A stretch of DNA of 64,000 nucleotides from DASUPK01 sp963743575 (GTDB lineage: Bacteria; Actinomycetota; Thermoleophilia; Solirubrobacterales; 70-9), in the NCBI GenBank assembly GCA_963743575.1, contig CAVUQC010000007.1:1-64000 (forward strand). The letters are read 5' to 3'. The position numbers and the translations under genes are program-made. The notes under the pieces are model-generated. The model was not told where the DNA came from, did no database searches, and saw nothing but the letters and a program-made list of their open reading frames with translations. Within the stretch, counting starts at the first letter, position 1; the number at the start of each line of letters is the position of its first letter. Below are positions 48,209 through 56,543 of this stretch, piece by piece.

Positions 48209-49000
48209 CTACTTCTTCTTGCCGGGCTTCTTGGGGGGAGACTGATTCGGGTCCGCGACGACGGTCGCCGAGTAGAGCAGGCGTGCGGTGTTGTAGACGC
48301 ACCCATAGGAGCGCTGTGTGCCGAGCGCGTCCTGCGGCGCCCCGGCCAGGATGTCCGTGGTGTTGTTGCACTTGCCCTTCTTGCGGCTGGCGGCCCACTT
48401 CGTGTTCGCGCTCTGATTGATCGCGAAAGCGGGCGCCCAGGTCGGGACCGTGAGGGCGACGACGTTGTTCGGCTTCACCCGGAGCGGGGTGTCGAGTGTG
48501 AAGGTGGTGGTCTGCCCGAGGAATGCGGAGAGGTCCTCAACGGGTGACTGGGACTTGAGCTTGTAGATCGGCTTGCCGGCCCGGATCGACTTCATGATCG
48601 GCTTCAGGACCGCGATCCTCGCCTTGGGTGGCCCCCCGAACGTCTTGCTGAAGAAGTCGAAGTCGCTCTGGTTGTTGTTGTTCGGGTTCGGCTTGGTGCT
48701 GGGCGCGCCGGTCTTGATCGACCAGGCGACGAGCCTGCCGCGGGTCGAGACGATGAAGGGGCTCCTCGCACCCGTGATGTTCGTCTGGAAGCCGGTGGTC
48801 TTGCCGATCGCCTGGCAGTTGGTGGGGCAGGAGGGGACGGCGGGCGTCGCCGCACCCAGCACGGTCACGCGCGGAGCCGCACCGGCGATGCCGGTCACGA
48901 GCAGCGCGCCGAGCGCCGTCACGAAGACCGCGACGGCGGTTCCGATGCTCCACCTGTGCAGGCGCGCTTGTGCGTGAGCTTTTTGGCCCATGGGCTTCAT
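48209..49000 (-). CDS. secreted protein of unknown function
   Basis: 263 aa from ATG 49000 (AAGGGG ribosome site). Basic N terminus and signal peptide (about 18-42, ending IAGAA). Mature part with one N-terminal cysteine pair (SCPTNCQAIG) and a C-terminal pair, a Pro/Asn-rich loop, and a Lys/Pro end PPKKPGKKK. It resembles uncharacterised secreted proteins common in Solirubrobacter-like genomes; this family link is from memory. Confidence 0.7.
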   Translation of the reverse strand: MKPMGQKAHAQARLHRWSIGTAVAVFVTALGALLVTGIAGAAPRVTVLGAATPAVPSCPTNCQAIGKTTGFQTNITGARSPFIVSTRGRLVAWSIKTGAPSTKPNPNNNNQSDFDFFSKTFGGPPKARIAVLKPIMKSIRAGKPIYKLKSQSPVEDLSAFLGQTTTFTLDTPLRVKPNNVVALTVPTWAPAFAINQSANTKWAASRKKGKCNNTTDILAGAPQDALGTQRSYGCVYNTARLLYSATVVADPNQSPPKKPGKKK

Positions 49001-49052
49001 TGAACACCCCTTTTCGTGGAGGGTTGCGGGGTTTCCTTGCAGTCCGCACGAG

Positions 49053-49058
49053 TAAGGT
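49053..49058 (+). promoter_or_regulatory. -10 element (TAAGGT), leaderless
   Basis: TAAGGT 8 bp before ATG 49067 of the AtzG-like gene; heads the amidase operon. Confidence 0.7.
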
Positions 49059-49066
49059 TCAGCCCG

Positions 49067-49267
49067 ATGGAGGGCGAAACCGCATTCCAGAGCTATTTGG
49101 ACGGGGCCCTCGAAACCTTCGGAATTGACGCCGATGAGGACGAGCGGGCGGTGATGATGGGCGTCTGGTCGGTCTACGAGCCGAGCATGGAGCTGCTCAG
49201 AGAGGCGGATCTCGACGGAATCAAGCCCGAGTTGCACGCCGACGTCTCGAAGCCTCCGGCGCGATGA
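49067..49267 (+). CDS. AtzG-like small amidase partner
   Basis: 66 aa, helical, acidic, with no catalytic motif; ends in a Pro-containing tail DVSKPPAR. Size, the overlap of 4 nt with an amidase gene and the pattern (three helices plus extended tail) match AtzG, the small subunit that clasps the amidase AtzE, itself similar in role to GatC. Assignment rests mainly on context. Confidence 0.6.
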   Translation: MEGETAFQSYLDGALETFGIDADEDERAVMMGVWSVYEPSMELLREADLDGIKPELHADVSKPPAR

Positions 49268-50613
49268 GCGCCCTCGACCTTTCCCTGAGGGAACAGGCGG
49301 CGCAGATCGCGGCAGGCGACCTCGACGCCGGCGAGCTGCTCGACGCCTGCCTCGCACGAGTCGAGGAGCGGAATCCCGAGCTGAACGCGGTGATCGCGAC
49401 CTTCCCGGACCACTCCCGCGAGATGCTCGAGCAGGCTCCCGACGGCCCGCTCCGGGGCGTGCCGGTCCTGATCAAGGACGAGTGGCCGCTTCCCTGGCGC
49501 GCCGAGACGGTCGGCGCGGCGGCGGTCCCGGGAGTGACTCCCGAGCCCGGCGAGTCTGGGCCCTACCGGACCCTGCGGGACGCGGGCGCGGTGATCGCGG
49601 GCGTCGCGAACATGCACGAGCTCGGCGCGAGCAGCACCGGGAACACCTCCCTCTACGGCGCGGCCCACAACCCGTGGGACCTCGACCGCTGCCCGGGTGG
49701 CTCCTCGAGCGGGCCGGCGGCGGCCGTCGCCGGAGGGCTGGTATCGGGCGCGGTCGGCGCCGACGGCCTCGGCTCGATCCGCTACCCGGCCGCCTACTGC
49801 GGCCTCACGGGGCTGAAGCCCACCTTCGGGCGTTCCGCGATGGAGGGCCACCACATCGCCAACACGGAGACGATCGTCTCCGGCCCGCTCTGCCGCGACG
49901 CCGCCGACTGCCGGCTGCTCGCCTCGGCCCTGTTCGGCGATCAGCTTGCGGCCGGCGAGCCCAGGGATCTGAGGATCGGCGTCATCCGCGATCCGTACTG
50001 GAGCGATTCCGCTCCCGGCGTGCGAGAGGCGTGCGAGTCCGCGCTCGAAGCGCTCAGGGGTGAGACCGGCGGCGAGATCGTCGAGGTCGAGCTGCCGGAT
50101 CTGGAACTGATCCTCCCCGCCGCCCTGCTGGTCGCGCAGTCGGAGGAGGCCGCCCACCTTGTCCCAGGTGTGCTCAACGAGCTCCCACCCCAGCTCGGCC
50201 TGATCAACCGCGGCGTGCTCAAGCTGCGGGCCCTGCTGCCGCTCAGCCTGACGGCGCGGGCGTTCACGCTCCGCGCGAAGGTGCGCAGGGACCTGGCGGC
50301 TCTCTTCGACGAGGTCGACGTCCTCGCCTGGCCGGCCGTTCCGGCCGTGGCGCCTCCTCTGACCGAGCCGATGATCGAGTTGCCCTCGGGCGTCGAGTCC
50401 GCCGACGCCGGCAACGCGCGCCAGGGCGTGCTCGCGAACCTCACCGGCGTGCCGGGAGTGAGCGTCCCGGTGGGCCTGGATGGCGGACTGCCGGCGGCTC
50501 TGCAGCTTCTCGGCCCCTGGGGCTCGGACGCCACCCTGCTCGATGCCGCCGAGGCGCTCGAGCGCGCCACGGACCGCGAGTTCGTCGAACTTCGTCCGGC
50601 CGCCGTCGCCTGA
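49264..50613 (+). CDS. amidase-signature family hydrolase
   Basis: 449 aa, ATG overlapping the upstream stop. Ser-cisSer-Lys triad: Lys in VPVLIKDEW (about 76), cis-Ser in CPGGSSSGPAAAV, nucleophile Ser in GADGLGSIRYPA (canonical GTDTGGSIR is altered before the Ser but the Ser and Arg are kept). With the AtzG-like partner it is probably AtzE-like (carboxybiuret-type or other small amide), not a GatA, as no gatB or gatC is nearby. Confidence 0.87.
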   Translation: MSALDLSLREQAAQIAAGDLDAGELLDACLARVEERNPELNAVIATFPDHSREMLEQAPDGPLRGVPVLIKDEWPLPWRAETVGAAAVPGVTPEPGESGPYRTLRDAGAVIAGVANMHELGASSTGNTSLYGAAHNPWDLDRCPGGSSSGPAAAVAGGLVSGAVGADGLGSIRYPAAYCGLTGLKPTFGRSAMEGHHIANTETIVSGPLCRDAADCRLLASALFGDQLAAGEPRDLRIGVIRDPYWSDSAPGVREACESALEALRGETGGEIVEVELPDLELILPAALLVAQSEEAAHLVPGVLNELPPQLGLINRGVLKLRALLPLSLTARAFTLRAKVRRDLAALFDEVDVLAWPAVPAVAPPLTEPMIELPSGVESADAGNARQGVLANLTGVPGVSVPVGLDGGLPAALQLLGPWGSDATLLDAAEALERATDREFVELRPAAVA

Positions 50614-50616
50614 GCG

Positions 50617-51531
50617 ATGAACAGGCGGGCCTGGCTTGCGTTCGCGGCCCTGTCGCTGATCTGGGGCGTTCCCTATCTCTTCATCAAGGTGGCGGTGGAC
50701 GGCGGCGTCTCCCCTTTCTTTCTCGCCTGGGCGCGGATCGTGCTCGGAGCGTCGCTGCTCTTCGCCCTCGTCCCGCGCCAGGCTCTGGAGATGCTGCGGC
50801 ACGGGCCGCGGCGCTGGATCCTCGCCTACGCGACGGTTGAGATGGCCCTCCCCTTCCCGTTGATCGCCGCCGGCGAGCGGCATGTGGACTCGTCCGTCGC
50901 CGCGATCGTGATCGCGACCGTGCCACTGCTGATCGCCCTGCTCGCCCTTCGCTTCGATCACACCGAGCGCCCCACCCGGACCCGCATGCTCGGCATGCTG
51001 ATCGGCCTGGCCGGGGTGATCGCGCTCGTCGGCATCGACCTGAGCTCCGAGCCCGGTGCGGTTCTCGGGGCCGGAGCGGTGATGGTGGCCGCGGTCGGCT
51101 ATGCCGCGGGACCAATGATCATCAAGCGGCACCTGCTCAGCTACGACCCCAGGGCGACGATGGCCGCCAGCCTGACCGTCGCGGCGGTGCTGCTCACTCC
51201 CGCGGGGCTGATCACCTTCCCCAGCAGCGCCCCGCCTGCCGACGCCATCGCGTCGCTGGTTGTCCTCGGAGTGGTGTGCACCGCGATCGCGTTCGTGATC
51301 CTGATGGTGCTGGTCTCCGAGGTCGGCGCCGGCCGCGCCTCGATCATCACCTACGTGAACCCGGTGGTGGCGGTGGCGCTCGGCGTAGTGGTGCTTGGCG
51401 AGAACCCCGGCGCAGGAGCGATCGCCGGGCTGCTCCTGATCCTGGCGGGCTCGTGGCTGTCGACCGACGACCGTCTGCCGCCCAACCCGACGGCGATCGT
51501 CACGCGCCGCCGGGCGCCTATGGCTGTGTGA
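50617..51531 (+). CDS. EamA-family (DMT) transporter
   Basis: 304 aa, ATG 3 nt after the amidase stop. Ten membrane helices in two EamA repeats: first begins AFAALSLIWGVPYLFIKVAV, second begins with the helix AGAVMVAAVGYAAGPMII. Drug/metabolite exporter superfamily; possibly exports a product or takes part in amide metabolism with the upstream amidase, substrate unknown. Confidence 0.88.
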   Translation: MNRRAWLAFAALSLIWGVPYLFIKVAVDGGVSPFFLAWARIVLGASLLFALVPRQALEMLRHGPRRWILAYATVEMALPFPLIAAGERHVDSSVAAIVIATVPLLIALLALRFDHTERPTRTRMLGMLIGLAGVIALVGIDLSSEPGAVLGAGAVMVAAVGYAAGPMIIKRHLLSYDPRATMAASLTVAAVLLTPAGLITFPSSAPPADAIASLVVLGVVCTAIAFVILMVLVSEVGAGRASIITYVNPVVAVALGVVVLGENPGAGAIAGLLLILAGSWLSTDDRLPPNPTAIVTRRRAPMAV

Positions 51532-51562
51532 CGGGTCTCCGGGGCCGGTCCAGGCCTCCGGT

Positions 51563-51568
51563 TATCGT
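51563..51568 (+). promoter_or_regulatory. -10 element (TATCGT)
   Basis: TATCGT 10 bp before GTG 51579 of the ABC ATPase gene. Confidence 0.6.
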
Positions 51569-51578
51569 CCGGGGCACA

Positions 51579-52556
51579 GTGGCCGCCATCGAGACGCAGC
51601 AGCTTGCTCGCGAGTTCGAGGGCGGCATCAAGGCCGTCGACAGTGTCGATCTTGCCGTCGCCGAAGGGGAGATCTACGGGTTCCTCGGCCCGAATGGCGC
51701 GGGAAAGACCACAACCGTCCGGATGCTGACCACGCTGCTCACCCCGACGGGCGGACAGGCATGGGTCGCCGGCCACGACGTGGTCGCTGACGCCGGCACG
51801 GTGCGCCGCAAGATCGGCGTGGCCCTCCAGGAGGCGGCGCTCGACCCGTTGATGACCGGGCGCGAGCTGCTCCAGCTCCAGGCCACGCTCCATGCCATCC
51901 CCCGCCAGCGCGGCAGCGAGCTGGCCGACTCCCTACTCGACCGCGTTGGGCTCACGCTCGCCGGCGACCGCCGCGTCGGCACCTACTCGGGCGGGATGCA
52001 GCGCCGCCTCGACCTGGCGGCGGCCTTGGTCCACACCCCGGAGGTCCTCTTCCTGGATGAGCCCACCACCGGCCTCGACCCGGTCAGCCGCCAGGCGATC
52101 TGGGAGGAGGTCCAGAAGCTGAACAACGAGGGCACCACCGTCTTCCTGACCACTCAATACCTGGAGGAGGCGGACAAGCTCGCCGATCGCGTCGGCATCA
52201 TCAGCGGCGGCCGGATCGTCGCCGAGGGCACCCCCCAGGCCCTCAAGGCCCAGGTGGGCAAACCGCACCTGGAGCTTTCCCTCGTGGATGGTGCCGGCAA
52301 GGCGAACCACGCCGAGCAGATTCTGGGCCGATTCGGCAAGCCGCTTCCCGCGCGCGACGGCACGCTGATGGTCGAGCTCGAGCATGGAACCTCCGAGGTC
52401 GGCCCGATCGTCGTCGCGCTCAACCAGGAGGGCCTGGACGTGGAGTCCCTCGACCTGGTGCAACCCACCCTCGACGACGTGTTCGTCGCCAAAACCGGTC
52501 AGCACCTGGAGGGCGACGAGAAGGACACGGGCGAACACGAGGTTGTCGCCGAATGA
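51579..52556 (+). CDS. ABC transporter ATP-binding protein, DrrA family
   Basis: 325 aa. Walker A GPNGAGKTTT, Q-loop, signature YSGGMQRRLDLA, Walker B VLFLDEPTTGLDP, and H-loop region replaced by TTQYLEEA as in DrrA. The C-terminal domain (about 220-325) is the DrrA-type extension (PTLDDVFVAKTG). With two ABC-2 permeases it forms an exporter of hydrophobic compounds (daunorubicin-resistance family). Confidence 0.93.
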   Translation: MAAIETQQLAREFEGGIKAVDSVDLAVAEGEIYGFLGPNGAGKTTTVRMLTTLLTPTGGQAWVAGHDVVADAGTVRRKIGVALQEAALDPLMTGRELLQLQATLHAIPRQRGSELADSLLDRVGLTLAGDRRVGTYSGGMQRRLDLAAALVHTPEVLFLDEPTTGLDPVSRQAIWEEVQKLNNEGTTVFLTTQYLEEADKLADRVGIISGGRIVAEGTPQALKAQVGKPHLELSLVDGAGKANHAEQILGRFGKPLPARDGTLMVELEHGTSEVGPIVVALNQEGLDVESLDLVQPTLDDVFVAKTGQHLEGDEKDTGEHEVVAE

Positions 52557-53341
52557 TCGACCGCCTGGCCGCGAATACGCGAGTCATCGCGGCGCTAGGG
52601 GCCAGATCGGTCAGGCAGACGGCGCGCCGCCCGCAGCTGGCCGCACCGCTCTTCGTCTTCCCCACCCTGCTGCTCGCGATTCAGACCGGTGGCGCGGGCC
52701 GGGCGGTGAACCTCCCGCAGTTCCCGCCCGTGCAGAGCTTTCTTGCGTTCATGCTCGCGGGAGCGATGGTCCAGGCTACGTTGCTCGCGGGGAACTCCGG
52801 GGCGATCGCCCTGGCGATCGACATCGAGATGGGCTTCACCGACCGGCTCTTCGCGGCGCCGATCTCCCGCTTCGCGATCGTGCTCGGCCGACTGGCCGGC
52901 ACCGCGATGCTGGGCGGAATAGTCGCCCTCTGGTTCATCGCGATCGGCTTGATCTTCGGCGCCACCATCCAGGCCGGCTTTCTCGGGGGGGTCTGGATCG
53001 TGTTGATGGTGTCCGCCTCTGCGATCGCATTCGGGTCCCTGGCCGCGGCCCTCGCACTGCGCACCGGCAGCGCCAGCGTGGTCCAGGGGATCTTTCCCCT
53101 GCTCTTCGTAGTCCTCTTCCTCTCGAGCGCCTTCTTCCCGGCGAGCCTGATGCTGGAGCCCGCCGCGTCCGTCGCCCAGTACAACCCTCTGAGCTTCATC
53201 GTCGACGGGATTCGCCAGCCGGTCATCTCTGGCTTCACCGGCCACGACATGTTCAAGGCCCTGATCTCGGTGGTCGGCATCGCGGCCCTCGGTCTCTGGC
53301 TCAGCGCGATCGCGGTCCGAGCACGGGCCAAGAGGGGCTGA
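52553..53341 (+). CDS. ABC-2 type permease (DrrB-like), first
   Basis: 262 aa, ATG overlapping the ATPase stop by 4 nt. Six membrane helices with the ABC-2 pattern: EMGFTDRLFAAPISRFAIV before the third helix and NPLSFIVDGIRQPVI after the fifth. Pairs with the next permease to form the membrane part of the exporter. Confidence 0.9.
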   Translation: MIDRLAANTRVIAALGARSVRQTARRPQLAAPLFVFPTLLLAIQTGGAGRAVNLPQFPPVQSFLAFMLAGAMVQATLLAGNSGAIALAIDIEMGFTDRLFAAPISRFAIVLGRLAGTAMLGGIVALWFIAIGLIFGATIQAGFLGGVWIVLMVSASAIAFGSLAAALALRTGSASVVQGIFPLLFVVLFLSSAFFPASLMLEPAASVAQYNPLSFIVDGIRQPVISGFTGHDMFKALISVVGIAALGLWLSAIAVRARAKRG

Positions 53342-54111
53342 TGGGACGCGAAGCCAACCTCGCGACGATCGCCGCGCTGATCCGCCGCGCACGCAACGAG
53401 CTGCTGCGGGTACCCGGCGCTGCCATCCCCGGCATCCTGGCTCCGACCATCTTCTTCCTCGGGCTCACCAGCGTCTTCGGCCACCTGACGCTGCTGCCCG
53501 GGTTCAGCTCCGGCAGCTACCAGAGCTTCATCATCCCGGTCAGCCTGATGCAGGGAGCGGCATTCACGGGCGCGGCCACGGGCGTCAACCTGGCCCGCGA
53601 CATCGAGGGCGGCTGGTTCGACCGGCTACTGGCCTCCCCGGCCCCGAGGCCGGTGATCCTGGCGGGACTCGTGCTCTCCGCCGGGCTACGGGCGCTGCTC
53701 CCGGCGTCGTTTCTGCTGGTCGTGGCTCTGATCGCCGGCGCCCACTGGCCCGGGCTCGACGGGCTCGCGGTCGCGCTGGTGGTCGTGATGGGGATGGCGA
53801 TCGTGGCCGCGACCTGGGGCACATCCCTCGCGCTGCGGTTCAAGACGCAATCGGCCGCACCGCTGATGCAGGCGGGGATGTTCATCCTGGTTCTGTTCAC
53901 CACCGCCTATGCCCCGCTGGACCTGCTCCAGGGCTGGCTGCAGACGGTGGCCCGGATCAACCCGGTCACACACGTCGTCGAGGCCGCTCGGCAGGGCTTC
54001 ATCGGATCGGTGACGTGGTCAGGCACCTGGCCCGGCCTCCTCGCTCTGCTCGGTCTGGGCGCTCTGTTCACGGTGATGGCGCTCCGCGGAATGCGCCGCA
54101 TGACCGCGTGA
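53341..54111 (+). CDS. ABC-2 type permease (DrrB-like), second
   Basis: 256 aa from ATG 53341, one-base overlap with the first permease. Same layout: DIEGGWFDRLLASPAPRPVI and NPVTHVVEAARQGFIG. A heterodimer of two different permeases is expected. It overlaps the glycoside-hydrolase-like gene by 4 nt, so all four genes are one operon. Confidence 0.9.
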   Translation: MGREANLATIAALIRRARNELLRVPGAAIPGILAPTIFFLGLTSVFGHLTLLPGFSSGSYQSFIIPVSLMQGAAFTGAATGVNLARDIEGGWFDRLLASPAPRPVILAGLVLSAGLRALLPASFLLVVALIAGAHWPGLDGLAVALVVVMGMAIVAATWGTSLALRFKTQSAAPLMQAGMFILVLFTTAYAPLDLLQGWLQTVARINPVTHVVEAARQGFIGSVTWSGTWPGLLALLGLGALFTVMALRGMRRMTA

Positions 54112-55367
54112 GCCCGGAATCGGCAATCGAAAACGGTGTTCGCGATCGGGTCCTCGAGATCGCGGAGGAGACCCTGCGCGGCAGCTGGATCGAGGGTGAG
54201 CGTGACGGGGTTCGCTACGGGTACTCCCGACCGAGCCCCACGCACTACCCCTGGCAGTGGTATTGGGACTCCTGCTTCCACGCGGTCGTCTGGCGCCGCT
54301 TCGACCCCGCCCGCGCCGAGAGCGAGCTCCGCAGCCTGCTTGCGGGCGGCTCCGAAGACGGCTTCATCGGTCACACGATCTTCTGGCACGGCCACGTCGA
54401 CTGGCAGCGCCGCTGGACCTACAACGTCACCTCGAAGAAAGCGGCCAACACCTCAACGATCCAACCGCCTCTGCTCGCCTGGGCCTGGATGATCGCCGTC
54501 GGCGACCCGGCCGCCGAGCCGCGCATCGCGAGGCATCACCGCTGGCTCGAGGCCAATCGCGACCTCGATAGGGACGGGCTGCTCTGGATCGTCCAGCCGG
54601 ACGAGTCCGGGCTCGACTCCTCTCCGAAGTTCGACGCGGTCTGGGGACTGCGCGCGCACGCCCGGCCGCTGTTCCCCTTTCTGATCGCGCGCAACCGCCG
54701 CCTCGGCTGGGACGCCCGCCGCGTGCTCGGCCGCGGCGGACCGGTCCTCTGCGAGGTGGTCACGAATGTCCTCTGGAACCTCTCGCGCATCGCCGCCGGC
54801 GAACCCTCCATAACCCCGCGGATCGTCGAGCGGCTCTGGGACGAGCGGCGTGGGCTCTTCCTGGACGTGGCCCGCGGCGATCTCGCCCACGAGGACAGGA
54901 CGGACCCGGTGTCCGAGGGCGACCGCCGCATCCGGACCTCGACCTGGTCGGCGCTCGCCCCGCTCGCTCTGCCCGACCTGCCCCCTGAGATCGGCCGGCG
55001 GCTGGTCTCGGAGCACCTGCTCGACCAGCGGCGCTACTGGCTGCCCTTCCCGCCGACCTCGGTCTCGGTCGAGGAGCCCACCTTCGAGCCCCGCAAGTGG
55101 AAGGAGCCGCTGCGCCGCCTCTATTGGCGTGGTCCCACCTGGATCAACTCCGCCTGGCTGCTCTGGATCGGCCTGCTGCGCCTCGGCCACGAGGCCGAGG
55201 CGATGGAGATGGCGAACCGACTCAGCGGCGCCGTTGTGGAGCAACGGCTGCACGAGTTCTACGAGCCCTACTCCGGAGAGGGGCTCGGGGCCAAGGAGTT
55301 CGGCTGGTCCTCGCTGATCGCGGAGCTCGCCGATCCGGACCCGGCGGCCGCCGGGTCGTATCTCTAG
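54108..55367 (+). CDS. GH63-like (alpha/alpha)6 glycoside hydrolase
   Basis: 419 aa, GTG start overlapping the permease stop. Motifs of the GH63/mannosylglycerate hydrolase group: HYPWQWYWDSCFHAVVWRRFD near the N terminus, YNVTSKKAANTSTIQPPLLAW, YWRGPTWINSAWLLW, and the C-terminal FYEPYSGEGLGAKEFGWSS (quoted in part). The catalytic acids are probably Asp in WDSC and Glu near the end. No signal peptide, so cytoplasmic; the link to the exporter is unexplained. Confidence 0.83.
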   Translation: MSPESAIENGVRDRVLEIAEETLRGSWIEGERDGVRYGYSRPSPTHYPWQWYWDSCFHAVVWRRFDPARAESELRSLLAGGSEDGFIGHTIFWHGHVDWQRRWTYNVTSKKAANTSTIQPPLLAWAWMIAVGDPAAEPRIARHHRWLEANRDLDRDGLLWIVQPDESGLDSSPKFDAVWGLRAHARPLFPFLIARNRRLGWDARRVLGRGGPVLCEVVTNVLWNLSRIAAGEPSITPRIVERLWDERRGLFLDVARGDLAHEDRTDPVSEGDRRIRTSTWSALAPLALPDLPPEIGRRLVSEHLLDQRRYWLPFPPTSVSVEEPTFEPRKWKEPLRRLYWRGPTWINSAWLLWIGLLRLGHEAEAMEMANRLSGAVVEQRLHEFYEPYSGEGLGAKEFGWSSLIAELADPDPAAAGSYL

Positions 55368-55382
55368 GGGCTGTATCGCCGG

Positions 55383-55808
55383 CTACTTGGTCGCCGGAGC
55401 CGCCACAGGCGTCGAGACGCCCGCCTTGCAGACGAACTTCCCGGCGGTCTCCTTCAGCGCCTTGACGCGGACCGAGTTCGTACCAGTCGGCTGCGGACTC
55501 GGCAGCTGGCCTGAGACCGAATAGTTCCCATTCGAATCCGTGCTGGATCCGTCGAGAGTCGAGACCACCGTTCCGGTCGAATCGAGGAACTGGAGCCGAA
55601 TCGCGCGAGAGATCCGGCATGCCTTGACGCTGTTCAGCGCACCCTTCGCAGTCACCTTGCCGCTGCTGTTGAACTTCGGATAGCCGCCGAAGTAGATGAC
55701 GGTCGTGTTCTTCTTCTTCTTGCCGCTGCCCGCCAGCGCACCGGCGCTGAACAGTCCGAGTCCCAGCAGCGCCACCGCCAGCACCGCGATCAACCTTCCC
55801 GCCCTCAT
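55383..55808 (-). CDS. small secreted protein, one disulfide
   Basis: 141 aa from ATG 55808 with GAGGAGGAGGAG upstream. Signal peptide (about 1-26), Lys-rich start, then a beta-sandwich-like domain with two cysteines (VKACRIS and KFVCKAG) and NYSVSGQLP. Function unknown. It resembles the next gene in cysteine spacing to the C terminus and in size. Own promoter TAGGCT at 55839-55844. Confidence 0.68.
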   Translation of the reverse strand: MRAGRLIAVLAVALLGLGLFSAGALAGSGKKKKNTTVIYFGGYPKFNSSGKVTAKGALNSVKACRISRAIRLQFLDSTGTVVSTLDGSSTDSNGNYSVSGQLPSPQPTGTNSVRVKALKETAGKFVCKAGVSTPVAAPATK

Positions 55809-55838
55809 CTGTCTCCTCCTCCTCTTGATGGAGGATCC

Positions 55839-55844
55839 AGCCTA
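55839..55844 (-). promoter_or_regulatory. -10 element (TAGGCT)
   Basis: Minus-strand TAGGCT in the 41-nt gap upstream of the secreted-protein gene. The leader would be about 25 nt and carries a strong ribosome site, unlike most promoters here. Confidence 0.5.
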
Positions 55845-55849
55845 CGCCC

Positions 55850-56296
55850 CTAGACGGAGTTTGCGGAGAAGGCAGCCGAGACGCCGCGCTTGCAGACGTA
55901 CGCCTTGCCCTTGATCTTCACCTTGCGCTGGGCGGCGATCGCGAGGAACTCGTCCGTCGGCTTGATCTTGGTCGAGCTCGTGCCGGTGATCGTCACGCGG
56001 CCCTTGCTCCCTCCGCCCTGGCTGGTCGCCTTGCCGATCGCGGGACCGGAGAGCCTGCCGTTGACGGAGCGGTAGAGGACGACGTTGCGCTGGCGCTCGC
56101 AGCGGGCGAATGAGGAATCAAGCTGGGCTGTCACCTGGAGTCGCTTCTGCTTGGAGCCCTTGACAATCTGGGCGCTGGTGGCGTTGACAATCACAGAGAC
56201 CCTCTTCGTCTTGGGCCCGGCGAACGCTGTCGCGGCCAGGATCACGCAGAGCGCTCCGGTCACAGCGAGCGCGATCGTCCTGGCACCGATTCGCAT
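55850..56296 (-). CDS. small secreted protein, beta-rich
   Basis: 148 aa; ATG immediately follows the infA stop (TAGATG). Signal peptide (about 1-26, ATAFAG). Two cysteines (FARCERQ and YVCKRGV), beta-rich with the SQGGGSKGRVTITGT hairpin. Function unknown; translation is probably coupled to infA, which is an odd partner for an exported protein. Confidence 0.68.
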   Translation of the reverse strand: MRIGARTIALAVTGALCVILAATAFAGPKTKRVSVIVNATSAQIVKGSKQKRLQVTAQLDSSFARCERQRNVVLYRSVNGRLSGPAIGKATSQGGGSKGRVTITGTSSTKIKPTDEFLAIAAQRKVKIKGKAYVCKRGVSAAFSANSV

Positions 56297-56515
56297 CTAC
56301 TTGTACCGGTAGGTGATTCGGCCGCGGTCGAGGTCGTAGGGCGAAAGCTCGATCTTCACCCGGTCTCCGGGGAGGATGCGGATGTAGTGGCGGCGCATCT
56401 TGCCCGAGATGTGGCCGAGGACCTCGTGGTCGTTGTCCAACTTGACGCGAAACATCGTGTTGGGCAGCGCCTCGGTGATCTCGCCCTCCATCTCGATTTT
56501 CTCTTCCTTCGCCAT
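56297..56515 (-). CDS. infA: translation initiation factor IF-1
   Basis: 72 aa, full length. OB-fold with MAKEEKIEMEGEITEALPN at the start (first 19 residues), FRVKLDNDHEVLGHISGKMR and a final DRGRITYRYK. Binds the A site of the 30S subunit. Here infA is not next to rpmJ/rpsM as in the usual ribosomal cluster, so this may be an extra or relocated copy. TACCCT -10 12 bp upstream. Confidence 0.96.
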   Translation of the reverse strand: MAKEEKIEMEGEITEALPNTMFRVKLDNDHEVLGHISGKMRRHYIRILPGDRVKIELSPYDLDRGRITYRYK

Positions 56516-56527
56516 TTGCGACCGGGC

Positions 56528-56533
56528 AGGGTA
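56528..56533 (-). promoter_or_regulatory. -10 element (TACCCT) of infA
   Basis: Minus-strand TACCCT 12 bp before ATG 56515, in the 28-nt gap after the enoyl-CoA hydratase gene. Confidence 0.5.
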
Positions 56534-56543
56534 GCGGGTGGGC

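Noticed and set aside
49067..50613. GatCAB amidotransferase subunits
   Set aside because: The small protein resembles GatC only in size and position; there is no gatB, and the amidase is shorter than GatA with an altered GxDxGGS region.
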